The notes: generated by a model not told the origin, from the sequence alone. A DNA stretch of 64,000 nucleotides from Paenibacillus chitinolyticus NBRC 15660 (GCF_000739915.1 NZ_BBJT01000006.1:334143-398142), one strand, 5' to 3'; shown: positions 16,312 to 25,498, counted from the first letter of the stretch. Translations and numbers: made by a program.

Positions 16312-19300
16312 TTATTTCCAAATTTCCCGTCCGTTCACGTGCTTGTATGCATGGTAAACGGAAGCTTCCGTCACGTCCTTATATCCCCAGAAGCTGGCGG
16401 GAACATCAGACCATGCCTGCGGAATGCTCGCAGGCACACTTTCCGGCTGACGGCCGAGCAGCTTGTTGAAAATGACGACCGCCTGCGCCCGGGTAAGCGC
16501 CTGGTCCGGTCTGAACGTGCCGTCCTCGAATCCCGCCAGCAGACCGGCCTTTTCCGCTTTCCGGATATTTTCGGCGGCCCAGTGGCCTTGAACGTCCGTG
16601 AAAGCAGAAGTTCCCTGCACGGCCGGAAGCTGTTTCAGCTTCACGAGAATCGTGGCCATTTCGGCACGTGTCAGAATGCGTTCCGGATTAAACTTGCCGT
16701 CCGGGTAACCGTCCATAAGCTTGCCTCCAAACACGGCCGTCACATACTGGGAAGCCCAGTGCGTGGCCGGTACATCGGCAAACGGATTTTGGGCGGCGGC
16801 GGAAGTTTCATTTGCGAAAAGTCTGGCCAGTATGGCTGCCAGCTCCGCCCGCGAAATTCCTTTGCCCGGCTGGAACGTTCCGTCTGGATAGCCTTCCATG
16901 TAAGGCTTGTGCTCGTGGTACGTCCCCGAAGGTTTCAGAGCGATATCGAGTTTTAAAGAAGTAAAATCTTTTGCAACGATTCCGCTGCCCCGGTCGCTTC
17001 TGCTGTCGTAGGTTTCATACCCGTCTTTTTCCGCGATCAGATAGTAGGCCCCATCCGGATATACGAGCCAGCCGTAACGGCCGTCACTCGAAGAGGTTTG
17101 GGCATTCTTGTTCTGTCCCGGCATCATTTTCGCAAGCTCCGGCAAAGAAACCGGCGTTCCCGCGATTTTTCCGGCGGAACGATTTTTTTCCGTATCGGCC
17201 CAATACAGGGTCACCTTAACGCCCGCAAGCGCAGCGCCTGTCTCCGAGTCTCGGATCGTACCGAAGGGGTTAATTTCAGGCGTCCGGAACACCGCCGTGT
17301 CGGAGCTTACGACAAGCGTTCCGGCCGCTCCGGCAAGCTTTTCGCCGTTAGGAGCAGTCAAGGAAAGAACGATTTTATAAGTTCCGGCGGAAAGCGAGTA
17401 AAGCGTGAACTTTCCTGAGGCGTCGACGCTCACATTTTGCTTGAACAGCGTGGCGCCGTCGGTGCTGTAAATGTCCGCAACCAGCTTCACGTTATCTCCG
17501 ATGAGCTTGGTGATGGATTGGTTAAGCACCTCTCCCGAAGAGGAAACGACCTCGATACGTCCGTCGATCGGGCGCTCTGTTGAGCCACCGCCACCTCCGC
17601 CTCCGCTGCTTTCGCGCGTAAACGTAACGGTATAGGTTTTGGTGGTCCCGTTCTGTGCGGTGACGACGATCGTTACCGGATTGGCGCCGACGCTCAGCGC
17701 AATTTGACGGCCGCTTCCGGCCGGAACGGCCGTTCCGTTAACAGTTACCGTGGCGGTAGGATCCGCAGGCGACGGCGTTACAGTAACTTCCGACACGGAA
17801 TGGTTCACGGAAGCCGCGTATGCCGTCACGCCCGGTGCAAATGCCGGAGTCAGCGTTCCCGCGCTTACGGCCAGACCGCTGAGGTCCGCGTTGCCGGACG
17901 GAGGAACAGCCCGGGTGACGATGATAACGTAGCTGTTCTTCGTTCCGTCCTGCGCCGTAACTTGGACGGTTATCGTGTTCGCTCCCGTCAGGAGCGGAAC
18001 GATTTCGGAGCCGCCCGCGGACAGAACGTGTCCGTTAACCGATACCGTTGCCGTACTATCGGCAGCCGCCGGCGTTACCGTAACCTCGGTTATATCGTGG
18101 GCGACATCCGCGGTGTAACTGGTCTGGGTTCCGGCAAAAACCGGACTGAGCGTGCCGGGGCTGATCGTCAGCCCGCTTAACAGCGCGTTGCTCGAAGGCG
18201 GAGCTTCCCGGTTGATCGTGACCGTATAGGTCTTCGTTGATCCGTCCTGCGCCGTCACGACGATCGTGACCGGATTGGCTCCCATGATTAGCGAGATGTT
18301 GACGATCTGGCCGCTCGAAGCAGGGTTTCCGCCGATGGTCATCGTCGCAGTAAGGTCCGCAAGCTGTGCGGTCAGATCCAGATCGTACACGTCCGATGCC
18401 ACGGTGGCCGTGTACAGCTTCGTTCCTGCGGAGAAGGCAGGCGTCAGCGTTCCCTTGCTCAGCGTCAGAGCGCTGAGATCCGCGTTGCTTGAAGCCGCGC
18501 GTGTGACCGTCACGGTATACGTTTTAAGCGTGTTGTTCGCCGCTTTAACGACAATCGTGATCGGGTTATCGCCCACATTCAGCGCTACCGGTTTAGGGGT
18601 TCCGCTGACTACGGCGTCTCCGTTCACGGTGATTGAAGCGGTCGCATCCGCCGTCACGGCCGTTACATCAATTCCGGTCGAAGCGTTCGGTACAGCCGCC
18701 GTGTAGCTAAGCTGTGCCGGACCAAACAGAGGCGTCAGCGTTCCCTCGCTGAGCGAGATGCCGCTTAAATCCGCGTTTCCGGATGCGGCCCGGGTGATCG
18801 TCAACGTGTATGTTTTGACGCTCCCGTTCTGCGCCGTCACCTGTACTTCTACCGTATTGGAACCTACGTTCAACGAGACGGCAGAAGCGGTTCCGCTCGT
18901 CACGGATTTTCCGTCCACCTTGACGAAAGCCGTGCTGTCCGCTGTCGCAGGTGTAACGTCAACCGTGTTCACGGAGTTGGCCACATTTACCGTATAGGCC
19001 GTAGTTCCCGGTGCGAATGCAGGGTTGAGCGTTCCGGCGCTTAAGGAGAGCGAGCTTAAGTCCGCATTCCCCGATAGCGGAGCCGCGCGATTGACCGTTA
19101 CCGTGTACGTTTCGCTCGTTGTTCCGTCCTGAGCCGTCACTACAACGGTAATCGTGTTGTCGCCGACGTTGAGCGACACCGGAACCGCCGTGCCGCTTGT
19201 CGCCGCATGACCGTTCATGGTCAATGTTGCCGTGCCGTCCGCGACTACCGGCGTTACATCAATGCTCGATACGCCAGTCGCTACCTGAGCCGTATAGCTC

Positions 19301-22300
19301 GTTGTGCCGGAATCGAAAACCGGTGTCAACGTGCCTGCGCTCAGCGTTAAGCTGCTTAACAGCGCGTTGCTTGAAGGCGCCCGGGTGATCGTCAGCGTAT
19401 ACGTTTTGGGCGTACCGTCCTGCGCGGTGACGAGCAGCGTAACCGTATTGTTGCCCACGTTCAACGAGACGGGAACCGGAGTGCCGCTTGCCGCTGCCGT
19501 GCCGTTGACTTTAAGCGTCGCCGTGCCGTCCGCTACCGACGGCGTTACGTCCAGCCCGAAGACACTGTTCGGAACATTTACCGTATAAAGGGTCGTTCCC
19601 GGTGCAAAAACTGGGCTGAGCGCTGCGCCTCCGCTTAGCGTGATTCCGCTCAGATCGGCGTTATTGGAGCCCGCCGCCCTAGTTACTGTGACCGTGTAGG
19701 TCTTCGTCGCACCATTCTCTGCCGTAACGAGAACCGTAACCGTGTTAGGTCCGACATTCAGCGGTACGGAAGATGCACTCCCACTCGTGACAGCTTGGCC
19801 GTTGACTGTAACCGCAGCATGGCTGTCCGCCACTGTAGGCGTTACGTCAAGAGCAGTGACTCCATGAGCCACACTGGACGTGTACGTAATCGTACCGGGG
19901 GCAAATCCGGGATTTAAGGCGGTTCCGGTCAGGACCAAGTTACTTAAATCGGCATTGCCGGATAACGGTACCGCTCGGGTAACCGTGACCGTGTAGGACT
20001 TCTGTGTCGTGCCGTCCTGCGCCGTTACCAGAACGGTGATGGTGTTGGCTCCCACGTTCAGCGGTACAGATGACGGGCTGCCGCTGGTAACCGTACTGCC
20101 GTTCACTTTAACCGTCGCCGTGCCGTCCGCAAGGGTCGGCGTTACGTCGACGCTCGTTACGCTGTCCACCACACTGGCCGTGTAGCTCGTCGTGCCGGAG
20201 GCGAAAGACGGGTTGAGCGTGCCGGCGCTTAACGTTAAGCCGTTCAAGTCGGCATTGTTGGATGCCGCTCGCGTAACCGTGAGCGTGTAGGTCTTCTGTG
20301 TCGTCCCGTCCTGCGCCGTTACCACAACGTTGATGAGGTTGGCGCCCACATTAAGCGGTACAGATGACGGGCTGCCGCTGGTAACCGTGCTGCCGTTCAC
20401 TTTAACCGTCGCCGTGCCGTCCGCGACCGTCGGCGTTACGTTGATGCTGCTCACGTTGTTTGCCACACCGGCCGTGTAGCTCGTCGTACCGGAAGCGAAA
20501 GCCGGGTTAAGCGTTCCCGTGCTGAGCGTTAAGTTGTTCAAATTCGCATTCGTGGATAAAGGTGCTGCACGGGTAACCGTGATCGTGTAGGTCTTCTGTG
20601 TCGTCCCGTCCTGCGCCGTTACCAATACAGTGATGGTGTTGGCTCCCACATTCAGCGATACAGGCGACGCATTGCCGCTTGTAACCGTGCTGCCGTTCAC
20701 CTTGAGGGTCGCCGTGCCGTCCGCAAGGGTCGGCGTTACGTCGACGCTCGTCACGTTGTTTGCCACTCCGGCCGTGTAGCTCGTCGTACCGGAAGCGAAC
20801 GATGGGTTGAGCGTTCCGGCGCTCAACGTTAAGTTGTTCAAATTCGCATTCGTGGATAAAGGTGCCGCACGGGTAACCGTGACTGTGTAGGTCTTCTGTG
20901 TCGTGCCGTCCTGCGCCGTTACCAGAACGGTGATGGTGTTGGCTCCCACGTTCAGCGATACGGGCGACGGACTACCACTGGTAACCGTGCTGCCGTTCAC
21001 TTTAACCGTCGCCGTACCGTCCGCAAGTGTCGACGTCACGTCGACGCTCGTCACGTTGTTTGCCACACCGGCCGTGTAGCTCGTCGTGCCCGAGGCGAAG
21101 GTCGGGCTGAGTGTTCCGGCGCTCAACGTTAAGTTGTTCAAATTCGCATTCGTGGATGCCGCACGCGTTACCTCGACCGTATACGTCTTCTTGGTCGTGC
21201 CGTCCTGTGCGGTGACCTCAATCGTAATGGTGTTGGCACCCACGTTCAGCGATACGGGCGAAGGACTGCCGCTGGCCACCGCGCTGCCGTTTACTTTAAG
21301 CGTTGCCGTGCTATCTGCAACCGTCGGGGTTACATTAATACTTGCCGTGCCGTTTGATACATCGGCCTTATAGCCGCTTGTTGTTCCTGACGCAAACACC
21401 GGGCTGAGCGTCCCCGTGCTTAATGTTAAATTGCTCAGGTTGGCGTTTGTAGAAAACGTGTTAAACTGCGTCAGCATAGCGCCGGATCCCCCAACGGCGA
21501 TAAACCTTCCGTTAGCAAAACCCACATGGTTTAAAAAATCGCCGCCCGTTTTCTCCGGACTCCATGTAATGCCGTCGGGAGAGGAGGCTATCGTTCCGGG
21601 TCCCCCTCCTGTATCGCCTACGGCCACAAACTTGTTCGCGCCATAAGCAATGCCGTATAAGTTCATCCCGGCCACGGAGACCGTTCTGGGCGTCCAGGTG
21701 ATTCCGTCGGAGGAAGTAAGCACCCTCTGATTTGACCCGCCGGCAACGAATTGGCCGGCTCCGTAATTAACGCCCATCAAGTCTTCCGGGCTGCCCGAAC
21801 GCGTCGTCCAGGTGATCCCGTCGGGAGAAGTTCGTATCGTGCCGGAACCGCCAACCGCAACGAACAAACCGCCTCCATACGTAACGCTGTAAAAATTGGC
21901 CGCAGTTCCCGAAGTCCTGGGGGTCCAAACAATACCGTCCGGAGAGCTCAGAATCACCCCGCTATACCCCGCGATGACCCATACGGTGCCGTTATATGCA
22001 GCCGCACTCAGACTGGCGGATGCCCCCGTCGTGCGAACCGTCCAGGTTATGGCATCGGGCGAGGTCGCGATTTTACCGCCCGCTCCCGTCACTATCCACT
22101 GGTTTCCGGCATAGTTCACTCCTACCGCCGACGGAAGGCCAATGGTTGTCTTGCTCCAGCTTAGCCCGTCGGATGACGTCATAATCGTACCCATGTTACC
22201 GACGGCCACCCATTTTCCGTTTCCGTAAGCAACCTGGTTTAAATCCGTTCCCGCATTGTTAGGAACCGTATCCCATGTGCCTGCCGCCTCCGCGGTGCCT

Positions 22301-22398
22301 ATCCAGTTCCCCGCACCGCCGGTACCGGCGACAAGCAGGAACACCAGGGCTATCCGCAGAAAGCGGCCCCACAATCCCGTTTTGCCCAACTCCTTCAT
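16312..22398 (-). CDS. Giant S-layer-homology surface protein with beta-propeller and 13 cadherin-like repeats
   Basis: The 2028-residue exported protein starts with a signal peptide (about 1-38, cut near AEAAG). Residues ~40-310 form an Asp-box-like beta-propeller with repeated SPDGITW units and VAYGNGKWVAVG strands. From ~315 to ~1597 there are 13 repeats of ~95-100 residues, each starting NADL/NANL and ending TYTVTVTRA, of the cadherin-like beta-sandwich type. A Gly7 linker follows, then ~220 residues of carboxypeptidase-regulatory-like sandwich (SDGRYGWLVYPDGAYYLIAE). Three SLH domains close the protein (~1831-2028: GYPDGTFQPGKGISRAELAA, GYPDGKFNPERILTRAEMAT, GFEDGTFRPDQALTRAQAVV). SLH domains bind pyruvylated wall polysaccharide, so this is a long wall-anchored adhesin or S-layer-associated fibre. 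Monocistronic. Confidence 0.93.
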   Translation of the reverse strand: MKELGKTGLWGRFLRIALVFLLVAGTGGAGNWIGTAEAAGTWDTVPNNAGTDLNQVAYGNGKWVAVGNMGTIMTSSDGLSWSKTTIGLPSAVGVNYAGNQWIVTGAGGKIATSPDAITWTVRTTGASASLSAAAYNGTVWVIAGYSGVILSSPDGIVWTPRTSGTAANFYSVTYGGGLFVAVGGSGTIRTSPDGITWTTRSGSPEDLMGVNYGAGQFVAGGSNQRVLTSSDGITWTPRTVSVAGMNLYGIAYGANKFVAVGDTGGGPGTIASSPDGITWSPEKTGGDFLNHVGFANGRFIAVGGSGAMLTQFNTFSTNANLSNLTLSTGTLSPVFASGTTSGYKADVSNGTASINVTPTVADSTATLKVNGSAVASGSPSPVSLNVGANTITIEVTAQDGTTKKTYTVEVTRAASTNANLNNLTLSAGTLSPTFASGTTSYTAGVANNVTSVDVTSTLADGTATVKVNGSTVTSGSPSPVSLNVGANTITVLVTAQDGTTQKTYTVTVTRAAPLSTNANLNNLTLSAGTLNPSFASGTTSYTAGVANNVTSVDVTPTLADGTATLKVNGSTVTSGNASPVSLNVGANTITVLVTAQDGTTQKTYTITVTRAAPLSTNANLNNLTLSTGTLNPAFASGTTSYTAGVANNVSSINVTPTVADGTATVKVNGSTVTSGSPSSVPLNVGANLINVVVTAQDGTTQKTYTLTVTRAASNNADLNGLTLSAGTLNPSFASGTTSYTASVVDSVTSVDVTPTLADGTATVKVNGSTVTSGSPSSVPLNVGANTITVLVTAQDGTTQKSYTVTVTRAVPLSGNADLSNLVLTGTALNPGFAPGTITYTSSVAHGVTALDVTPTVADSHAAVTVNGQAVTSGSASSVPLNVGPNTVTVLVTAENGATKTYTVTVTRAAGSNNADLSGITLSGGAALSPVFAPGTTLYTVNVPNSVFGLDVTPSVADGTATLKVNGTAAASGTPVPVSLNVGNNTVTLLVTAQDGTPKTYTLTITRAPSSNALLSSLTLSAGTLTPVFDSGTTSYTAQVATGVSSIDVTPVVADGTATLTMNGHAATSGTAVPVSLNVGDNTITVVVTAQDGTTSETYTVTVNRAAPLSGNADLSSLSLSAGTLNPAFAPGTTAYTVNVANSVNTVDVTPATADSTAFVKVDGKSVTSGTASAVSLNVGSNTVEVQVTAQNGSVKTYTLTITRAASGNADLSGISLSEGTLTPLFGPAQLSYTAAVPNASTGIDVTAVTADATASITVNGDAVVSGTPKPVALNVGDNPITIVVKAANNTLKTYTVTVTRAASSNADLSALTLSKGTLTPAFSAGTKLYTATVASDVYDLDLTAQLADLTATMTIGGNPASSGQIVNISLIMGANPVTIVVTAQDGSTKTYTVTINREAPPSSNALLSGLTISPGTLSPVFAGTQTSYTADVAHDITEVTVTPAAADSTATVSVNGHVLSAGGSEIVPLLTGANTITVQVTAQDGTKNSYVIIVTRAVPPSGNADLSGLAVSAGTLTPAFAPGVTAYAASVNHSVSEVTVTPSPADPTATVTVNGTAVPAGSGRQIALSVGANPVTIVVTAQNGTTKTYTVTFTRESSGGGGGGGSTERPIDGRIEVVSSSGEVLNQSITKLIGDNVKLVADIYSTDGATLFKQNVSVDASGKFTLYSLSAGTYKIVLSLTAPNGEKLAGAAGTLVVSSDTAVFRTPEINPFGTIRDSETGAALAGVKVTLYWADTEKNRSAGKIAGTPVSLPELAKMMPGQNKNAQTSSSDGRYGWLVYPDGAYYLIAEKDGYETYDSRSDRGSGIVAKDFTSLKLDIALKPSGTYHEHKPYMEGYPDGTFQPGKGISRAELAAILARLFANETSAAAQNPFADVPATHWASQYVTAVFGGKLMDGYPDGKFNPERILTRAEMATILVKLKQLPAVQGTSAFTDVQGHWAAENIRKAEKAGLLAGFEDGTFRPDQALTRAQAVVIFNKLLGRQPESVPASIPQAWSDVPASFWGYKDVTEASVYHAYKHVNGREIWK
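17610..21465 (-). repeat. Thirteen in-frame tandem repeats of about 280-300 bp inside the SLH gene
   Basis: The cadherin-like units are also repeated at DNA level. The copies between about 19900 and 21150 are most alike, sharing blocks such as GTCTTCTGTGTCGTNCCGTC and CCGTGCTGCCGTTCAC. Copies nearer the C-terminus (17600-19000) have diverged. This gradient fits recent unequal crossover or conversion at the N-terminal end. Confidence 0.9.
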
Positions 22399-22590
22399 GT
22401 GAACCTCCCATTTCGATTGATAAAGGTATGACTGAATCTATGCCGTCTGGCTGTTTAAACGCGAAATTGATTTTCATCCCCCCATAAGATCGCCGGAATA
22501 CAAGTCCTCATTTTGAGACTTAATTTCATTTTAATAGAAATGAAAGAAAAACTCACCAAAAAAATAAAGACAAACAGCCTATTGCATGTC

Positions 22591-22610
22591 ACAAAATGTA
22601 TATATTTTGT
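22591..22610. promoter_or_regulatory. Inverted repeat upstream of the GNAT/collar operon
   Basis: ACAAAAT (22591-22597) and ATTTTGT (22604-22610) are perfect inverted arms around GTATAT, 63 bp upstream of the GNAT start. The divergent SLH gene begins 192 bp away on the other side. No confident -35/-10 pair was found. A repressor site or a specialised promoter are both possible. Confidence 0.35.
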
Positions 22611-22672
22611 AGAAACCTTGTGGTATTCTGAAATGGAAAATAGTTCTTAACTCCTGAAGAGGGAGGTCCCCT

Positions 22673-23158
22673 GTGTTAAAAAAAATATCCGAGCCGGAAG
22701 ACCAGCCGTTTCTGTTCGAGCTTTACTGCAGCTCCAGGATGGCGGAAGTGCGGGCTTGGGGCTGGGACGAAGCAACCCTGCGGACTTTTCTTCACATGCA
22801 GTACAGCGCCCAGAGCGCTTCTTACCGGCAGCAGTATCCCGAAGCGGAGTCGTACATCGTCTGCCAAGACGATCAACAGGCCGGAAGAATTCTGATCCAC
22901 CGGACGCCCATCTGTATAAGAATTGTGGATATCACCATCCTCCCGCAATTCCAAAATCAAGGACTCGGTACAAAGTTGCTTCAAACCCTCATGGAAGAAG
23001 CACGTGAACAAAACCTTCCGCTCCGGCTTTCCGTACTTAGAACCGGCAGAGCGCTGGCCCTGTATGAACGGCTAGGCTTTCAAAACGCGGGAGAGAACGA
23101 CATGTATCTGGCTATGGAATGGAATCACGAAACTTGTAAAGAAGGTGACCGCTCATGA
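22673..23158 (+). CDS. GNAT-family N-acetyltransferase, first gene of the collar operon
   Basis: This 161-residue protein has the GNAT fold: strands RIVDITILPQFQNQGLGTKL hold the acetyl-CoA pyrophosphate-binding motif Q-N-Q-G-L-G (about 97-102), followed by LYERLGFQNAGENDMYLAME. The start is a GTG after a GAGGGAGG ribosome site. Its stop overlaps the first collar-domain gene by 4 nt (ATGA), so the two are translationally coupled. I infer that it may acetylate one of the collar proteins or their N-termini; the substrate is not known from sequence. Confidence 0.9.
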   Translation: MLKKISEPEDQPFLFELYCSSRMAEVRAWGWDEATLRTFLHMQYSAQSASYRQQYPEAESYIVCQDDQQAGRILIHRTPICIRIVDITILPQFQNQGLGTKLLQTLMEEAREQNLPLRLSVLRTGRALALYERLGFQNAGENDMYLAMEWNHETCKEGDRS

Positions 23159-23655
23159 GTGAATCTTATTTAGGCGAAATACGGATGTTCGGAGGCAATT
23201 ACCCGCCGCAAGGATGGGCGCTGTGCAACGGCCAGCTTTTGAGCATTGCGGAGAACGAAGCTCTATTTGTTCTGCTTGGCACGACCTATGGAGGAGACGG
23301 ACGAACCACGTTCGGACTGCCGGATTTAATGGGCCGCATCCCGGTTCATCCGAATCAGACGTACATCCGGGGATCGAAGGGCGGCACGGAAACCGTGACG
23401 CTGAACCAGACGCAGCTGCCTCAACATACCCATATCCCCTATGCGACAGCAAATCTAGGTACGGAAAACTCTCCGGCCAATAACACCTGGGCAACCGCCA
23501 TCACCCAGAACTATGCGTCTTCCGGCACGACAACGCCCATGAATCCGCAGACCCTTTACTCCGTCGGCGGCAATCAACCTCACGACAATATGATGCCATC
23601 GGCTGTCATTACTTTCATCATCTCTCTTTACGGGGTTTTCCCGCCGCAACCTTAA
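23155..23655 (+). CDS. Tail-collar-domain protein 1 (microcystin-dependent-protein-like)
   Basis: The 166-residue protein begins with a phage tail collar domain: YLGEIRMFGGNYPPQGWALC, then NGQLLSIAENEALFVLLGTT and YGGDGRTTFGLPDLMGR. A Thr/Asn-rich middle follows, then a hydrophobic C-terminus ending QPHDNMMPSAVITFIISLYG. There is no signal peptide. The collar fold occurs at the tips of phage short tail fibres, but no phage structural genes are nearby. It is translationally coupled to the GNAT gene and followed by two paralogues. Confidence 0.9.
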   Translation: MSESYLGEIRMFGGNYPPQGWALCNGQLLSIAENEALFVLLGTTYGGDGRTTFGLPDLMGRIPVHPNQTYIRGSKGGTETVTLNQTQLPQHTHIPYATANLGTENSPANNTWATAITQNYASSGTTTPMNPQTLYSVGGNQPHDNMMPSAVITFIISLYGVFPPQP

Positions 23656-23686
23656 ACACAGTTGATCATATAAGGAGGAACTAACT

Positions 23687-24187
23687 ATGTCCGAACCATT
23701 TGTGGGGGAAATCCGGTTGTTCGCCAACAACTACGCTCCGCGCGGCTGGGCTTTTTGCGAGGGACAAACCCTTTCCATTAACGGAAACCAGGCTCTTTAC
23801 TCTCTGATCGGCACCGTTTACGGAGGCGACGGTAAAACAAACTTTAAACTTCCCGATCTTCGGGGCCGTGTCCCGATTCACGTAGGCACCACCAACCCTT
23901 TGGGTCAGTCCGAAGGAGAAGCAGCTCATACGCTTACTATCAATGAGATGCCTGCTCATTCACATCAAGTGTCCGCTTCGGGGAATCCCGGTTCCACCTT
24001 TGCTCCCGCAGCCAACGTTTGGGCCGATGAAACGGCCCTTTACGAACCCCCTTCGACTCCTGCCGTTTCGATGAACGCAGGCGCCCTGTCCATCGCCGGA
24101 CAAAGTCAACCGCACAGCAACATGCAGCCGTATCTGGTCGCTAACTTCGCCATCGCCCTAGTCGGCATTTATCCTTCGAGGAACTAA
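23687..24187 (+). CDS. Tail-collar-domain protein 2
   Basis: This second paralogue has 166 residues, with FVGEIRLFANNYAPRGWAFC, then EGQTLSINGNQALYSLIGTV, YGGDGKTNFKLPDLRGRVPI and the C-terminal GQSQPHSNMQPYLVANFAIA. The middle region carries MPAHSHQVSASGNPGSTFAP, shorter than in protein 3. The ATG follows AAGGAGG, 31 bp after the previous gene. The three paralogues differ enough to be distinct subunits, not recent duplicates. Confidence 0.9.
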   Translation: MSEPFVGEIRLFANNYAPRGWAFCEGQTLSINGNQALYSLIGTVYGGDGKTNFKLPDLRGRVPIHVGTTNPLGQSEGEAAHTLTINEMPAHSHQVSASGNPGSTFAPAANVWADETALYEPPSTPAVSMNAGALSIAGQSQPHSNMQPYLVANFAIALVGIYPSRN

Positions 24188-24205
24188 AGAGAGGAGCACT
24201 ATTTT

Positions 24206-24748
24206 ATGGCTGACGCTTACCTAGGAGAAATCCGCATATTTGCAGGTAATTTTGCACCGAGAGGCTGGGCGCTCTGCAACGGGCAGCTCATGCCGGTTTC
24301 CCAAAACAGCGCTCTTTTCGCCATCTTGGGTGTCCAATACGGCGGAGACGGCAAAACCACATTCGCCCTGCCGAATTTAATGGGCAAAGCTCCGATGCAC
24401 CAAGGCGCCGGGCAGGGACTGACTCCGCGCGTTGTCGGTCAGTCGGTCGGCTCGCCTGCCGTGACTCTGCTTACGACGGAAATCCCTTCGCATACTCACA
24501 TTCCCCAATCGGTGAATGCCCCAGGCAGCGATACAAACCCGACGGGGAATTTCTGGGCGCAATCTCCGCCCGAAGGCCGGCCCGGCCGGGAAACGCAGCG
24601 GAATCTATACGATCCCACTCCGAATGTACCAATGAATCCGCTCAATCTTTCCGTTACCGGCGGCAGCCAGCCGCATAACAACATGCAGCCTTATCTTGCG
24701 ATGAATTTTATTATTTGTTTGAGCGGGGAATTTCCGCCAAAACAGTAA
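24206..24748 (+). CDS. Tail-collar-domain protein 3
   Basis: The longest paralogue (180 residues) has AYLGEIRIFAGNFAPRGWAL, then CNGQLMPVSQNSALFAILGV, YGGDGKTTFALPNLMGKAPM and the C-terminal GGSQPHNNMQPYLAMNFIIC. Its middle segment (about 95-145) is longer and Pro/Gly/Asn-rich. The ATG follows GAGAGGAG, 18 bp after collar gene 2. It is the last gene of the operon and ends one base before a very strong terminator. Confidence 0.9.
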   Translation: MADAYLGEIRIFAGNFAPRGWALCNGQLMPVSQNSALFAILGVQYGGDGKTTFALPNLMGKAPMHQGAGQGLTPRVVGQSVGSPAVTLLTTEIPSHTHIPQSVNAPGSDTNPTGNFWAQSPPEGRPGRETQRNLYDPTPNVPMNPLNLSVTGGSQPHNNMQPYLAMNFIICLSGEFPPKQ

Positions 24749-24808
24749 ACGTCTAATAAAAAAGCCTTTCCGCCCTCTAAAAGGGCGGAAGGCTTTTTTA
24801 TTAGACGT
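24749..24808. terminator. Very long terminator hairpin of the collar operon
   Basis: A 28-nt left arm (24749-24776) pairs with a 27-nt right arm (24782-24808), with one bulged base and a 5-nt loop. The A/T runs flanking the core make it functional in both directions. Confidence 0.92.
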
Positions 24809-24890
24809 CTTTTTTCACGATCATTTAGTTTAAATCAGATGCGTAGGCTGTCATTCATTGAGGAGTCCAATACGTTCATTTTTATACGGA

Positions 24891-25118
24891 TTAATTTCCG
24901 TAGATCAAGCCAAACATAAACCCTTCGGTCCACTCATTTTCATCGACTCTATAAGCATCTATGTAAAAATCATTCGGAAATTCCTTAAAACCCGGCAATT
25001 CTTTATATTTCTCTATCACAGCTTCGACTTTCTCTTTGGAAGAGTAGATACCGATTATTTTCGTGTTTTCGTTTTCATTCCATTCATAGCTATGTTGTAA
25101 TAAGAAAACCGTTATCAT
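24891..25118 (-). CDS. Small DUF7336-like protein
   Basis: This 75-residue acidic protein (VFLLQHSYEWNENENTKIIG, IYSSKEKVEAVIEKY, LPGFKEFPND, FYIDAYRVDENEWTEGF) matches what I recall of the DUF7336 family. The function is unknown; such proteins often occur as immunity-like or orphan genes. It is AT-rich compared with its neighbours. Its start overlaps the stop of the upstream Cys-rich gene by 4 nt, so the two form a coupled pair. Confidence 0.7.
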   Translation of the reverse strand: MITVFLLQHSYEWNENENTKIIGIYSSKEKVEAVIEKYKELPGFKEFPNDFYIDAYRVDENEWTEGFMFGLIYGN

Positions 25119-25498
25119 AGTTGTCCTTTATCTCCAAATTCGGGAGGCTGGTCCCCCATTAATTTTAAATACTCCTCATACGCTTCCTGAATTTTTCTCC
25201 GGCAAACTTCTTCCCATGTTTTTTTAAGTTCTGAGATTCTGCCCTCATCTGCGTCAGCCGGGATCATTTCACCGCCAAATCCAATCCATGCATCCATATC
25301 AAGTACTTCCCCGTATTCTCCTGCATAAGCAATTTCATGAGGGGCACAAGTAGAAGCCATGTACGTGCAGCAGTTATCGAAACAGTGATATCCCGGCTCT
25401 CCTATGCCATTTTTGCAAAAGGAAGGCGCTACGGTCCCGTTGGCATCAGACCAAGTTTGCGTGCAATACAATTCCAGTACCAAATGTTTAATCGCCAT
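25115..25498 (-). CDS. Unknown Cys-rich 127-residue protein
   Basis: I do not recognise this family. The N-terminal half has a cluster of cysteines (LYCTQTW, SFCKNG, YHCFDNCCTYM, STCAP), which could bind a metal or form disulfides. The C-terminal half is helical and charged (RISELKKTWEEVCRRKIQEA). There is no signal peptide or membrane segment. The base composition is clearly lower in GC than the flanks. It is coupled by a 4-nt overlap to the DUF7336-like gene. A mobile cargo pair or a toxin/immunity-type remnant is conceivable but not supported by motifs. Confidence 0.6.
   Translation of the reverse strand: MAIKHLVLELYCTQTWSDANGTVAPSFCKNGIGEPGYHCFDNCCTYMASTCAPHEIAYAGEYGEVLDMDAWIGFGGEMIPADADEGRISELKKTWEEVCRRKIQEAYEEYLKLMGDQPPEFGDKGQL

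Noticed and set aside
17610..21465. CRISPR-like periodicity
   Set aside because: The ~280-300 bp units are in-frame coding repeats of the SLH adhesin, with no short direct repeats and unique spacers.
23155..24748. Prophage or tailocin
   Set aside because: Collar-domain genes are present but no sheath, tube, baseplate, holin, lysin, capsid or integrase genes are in the window.
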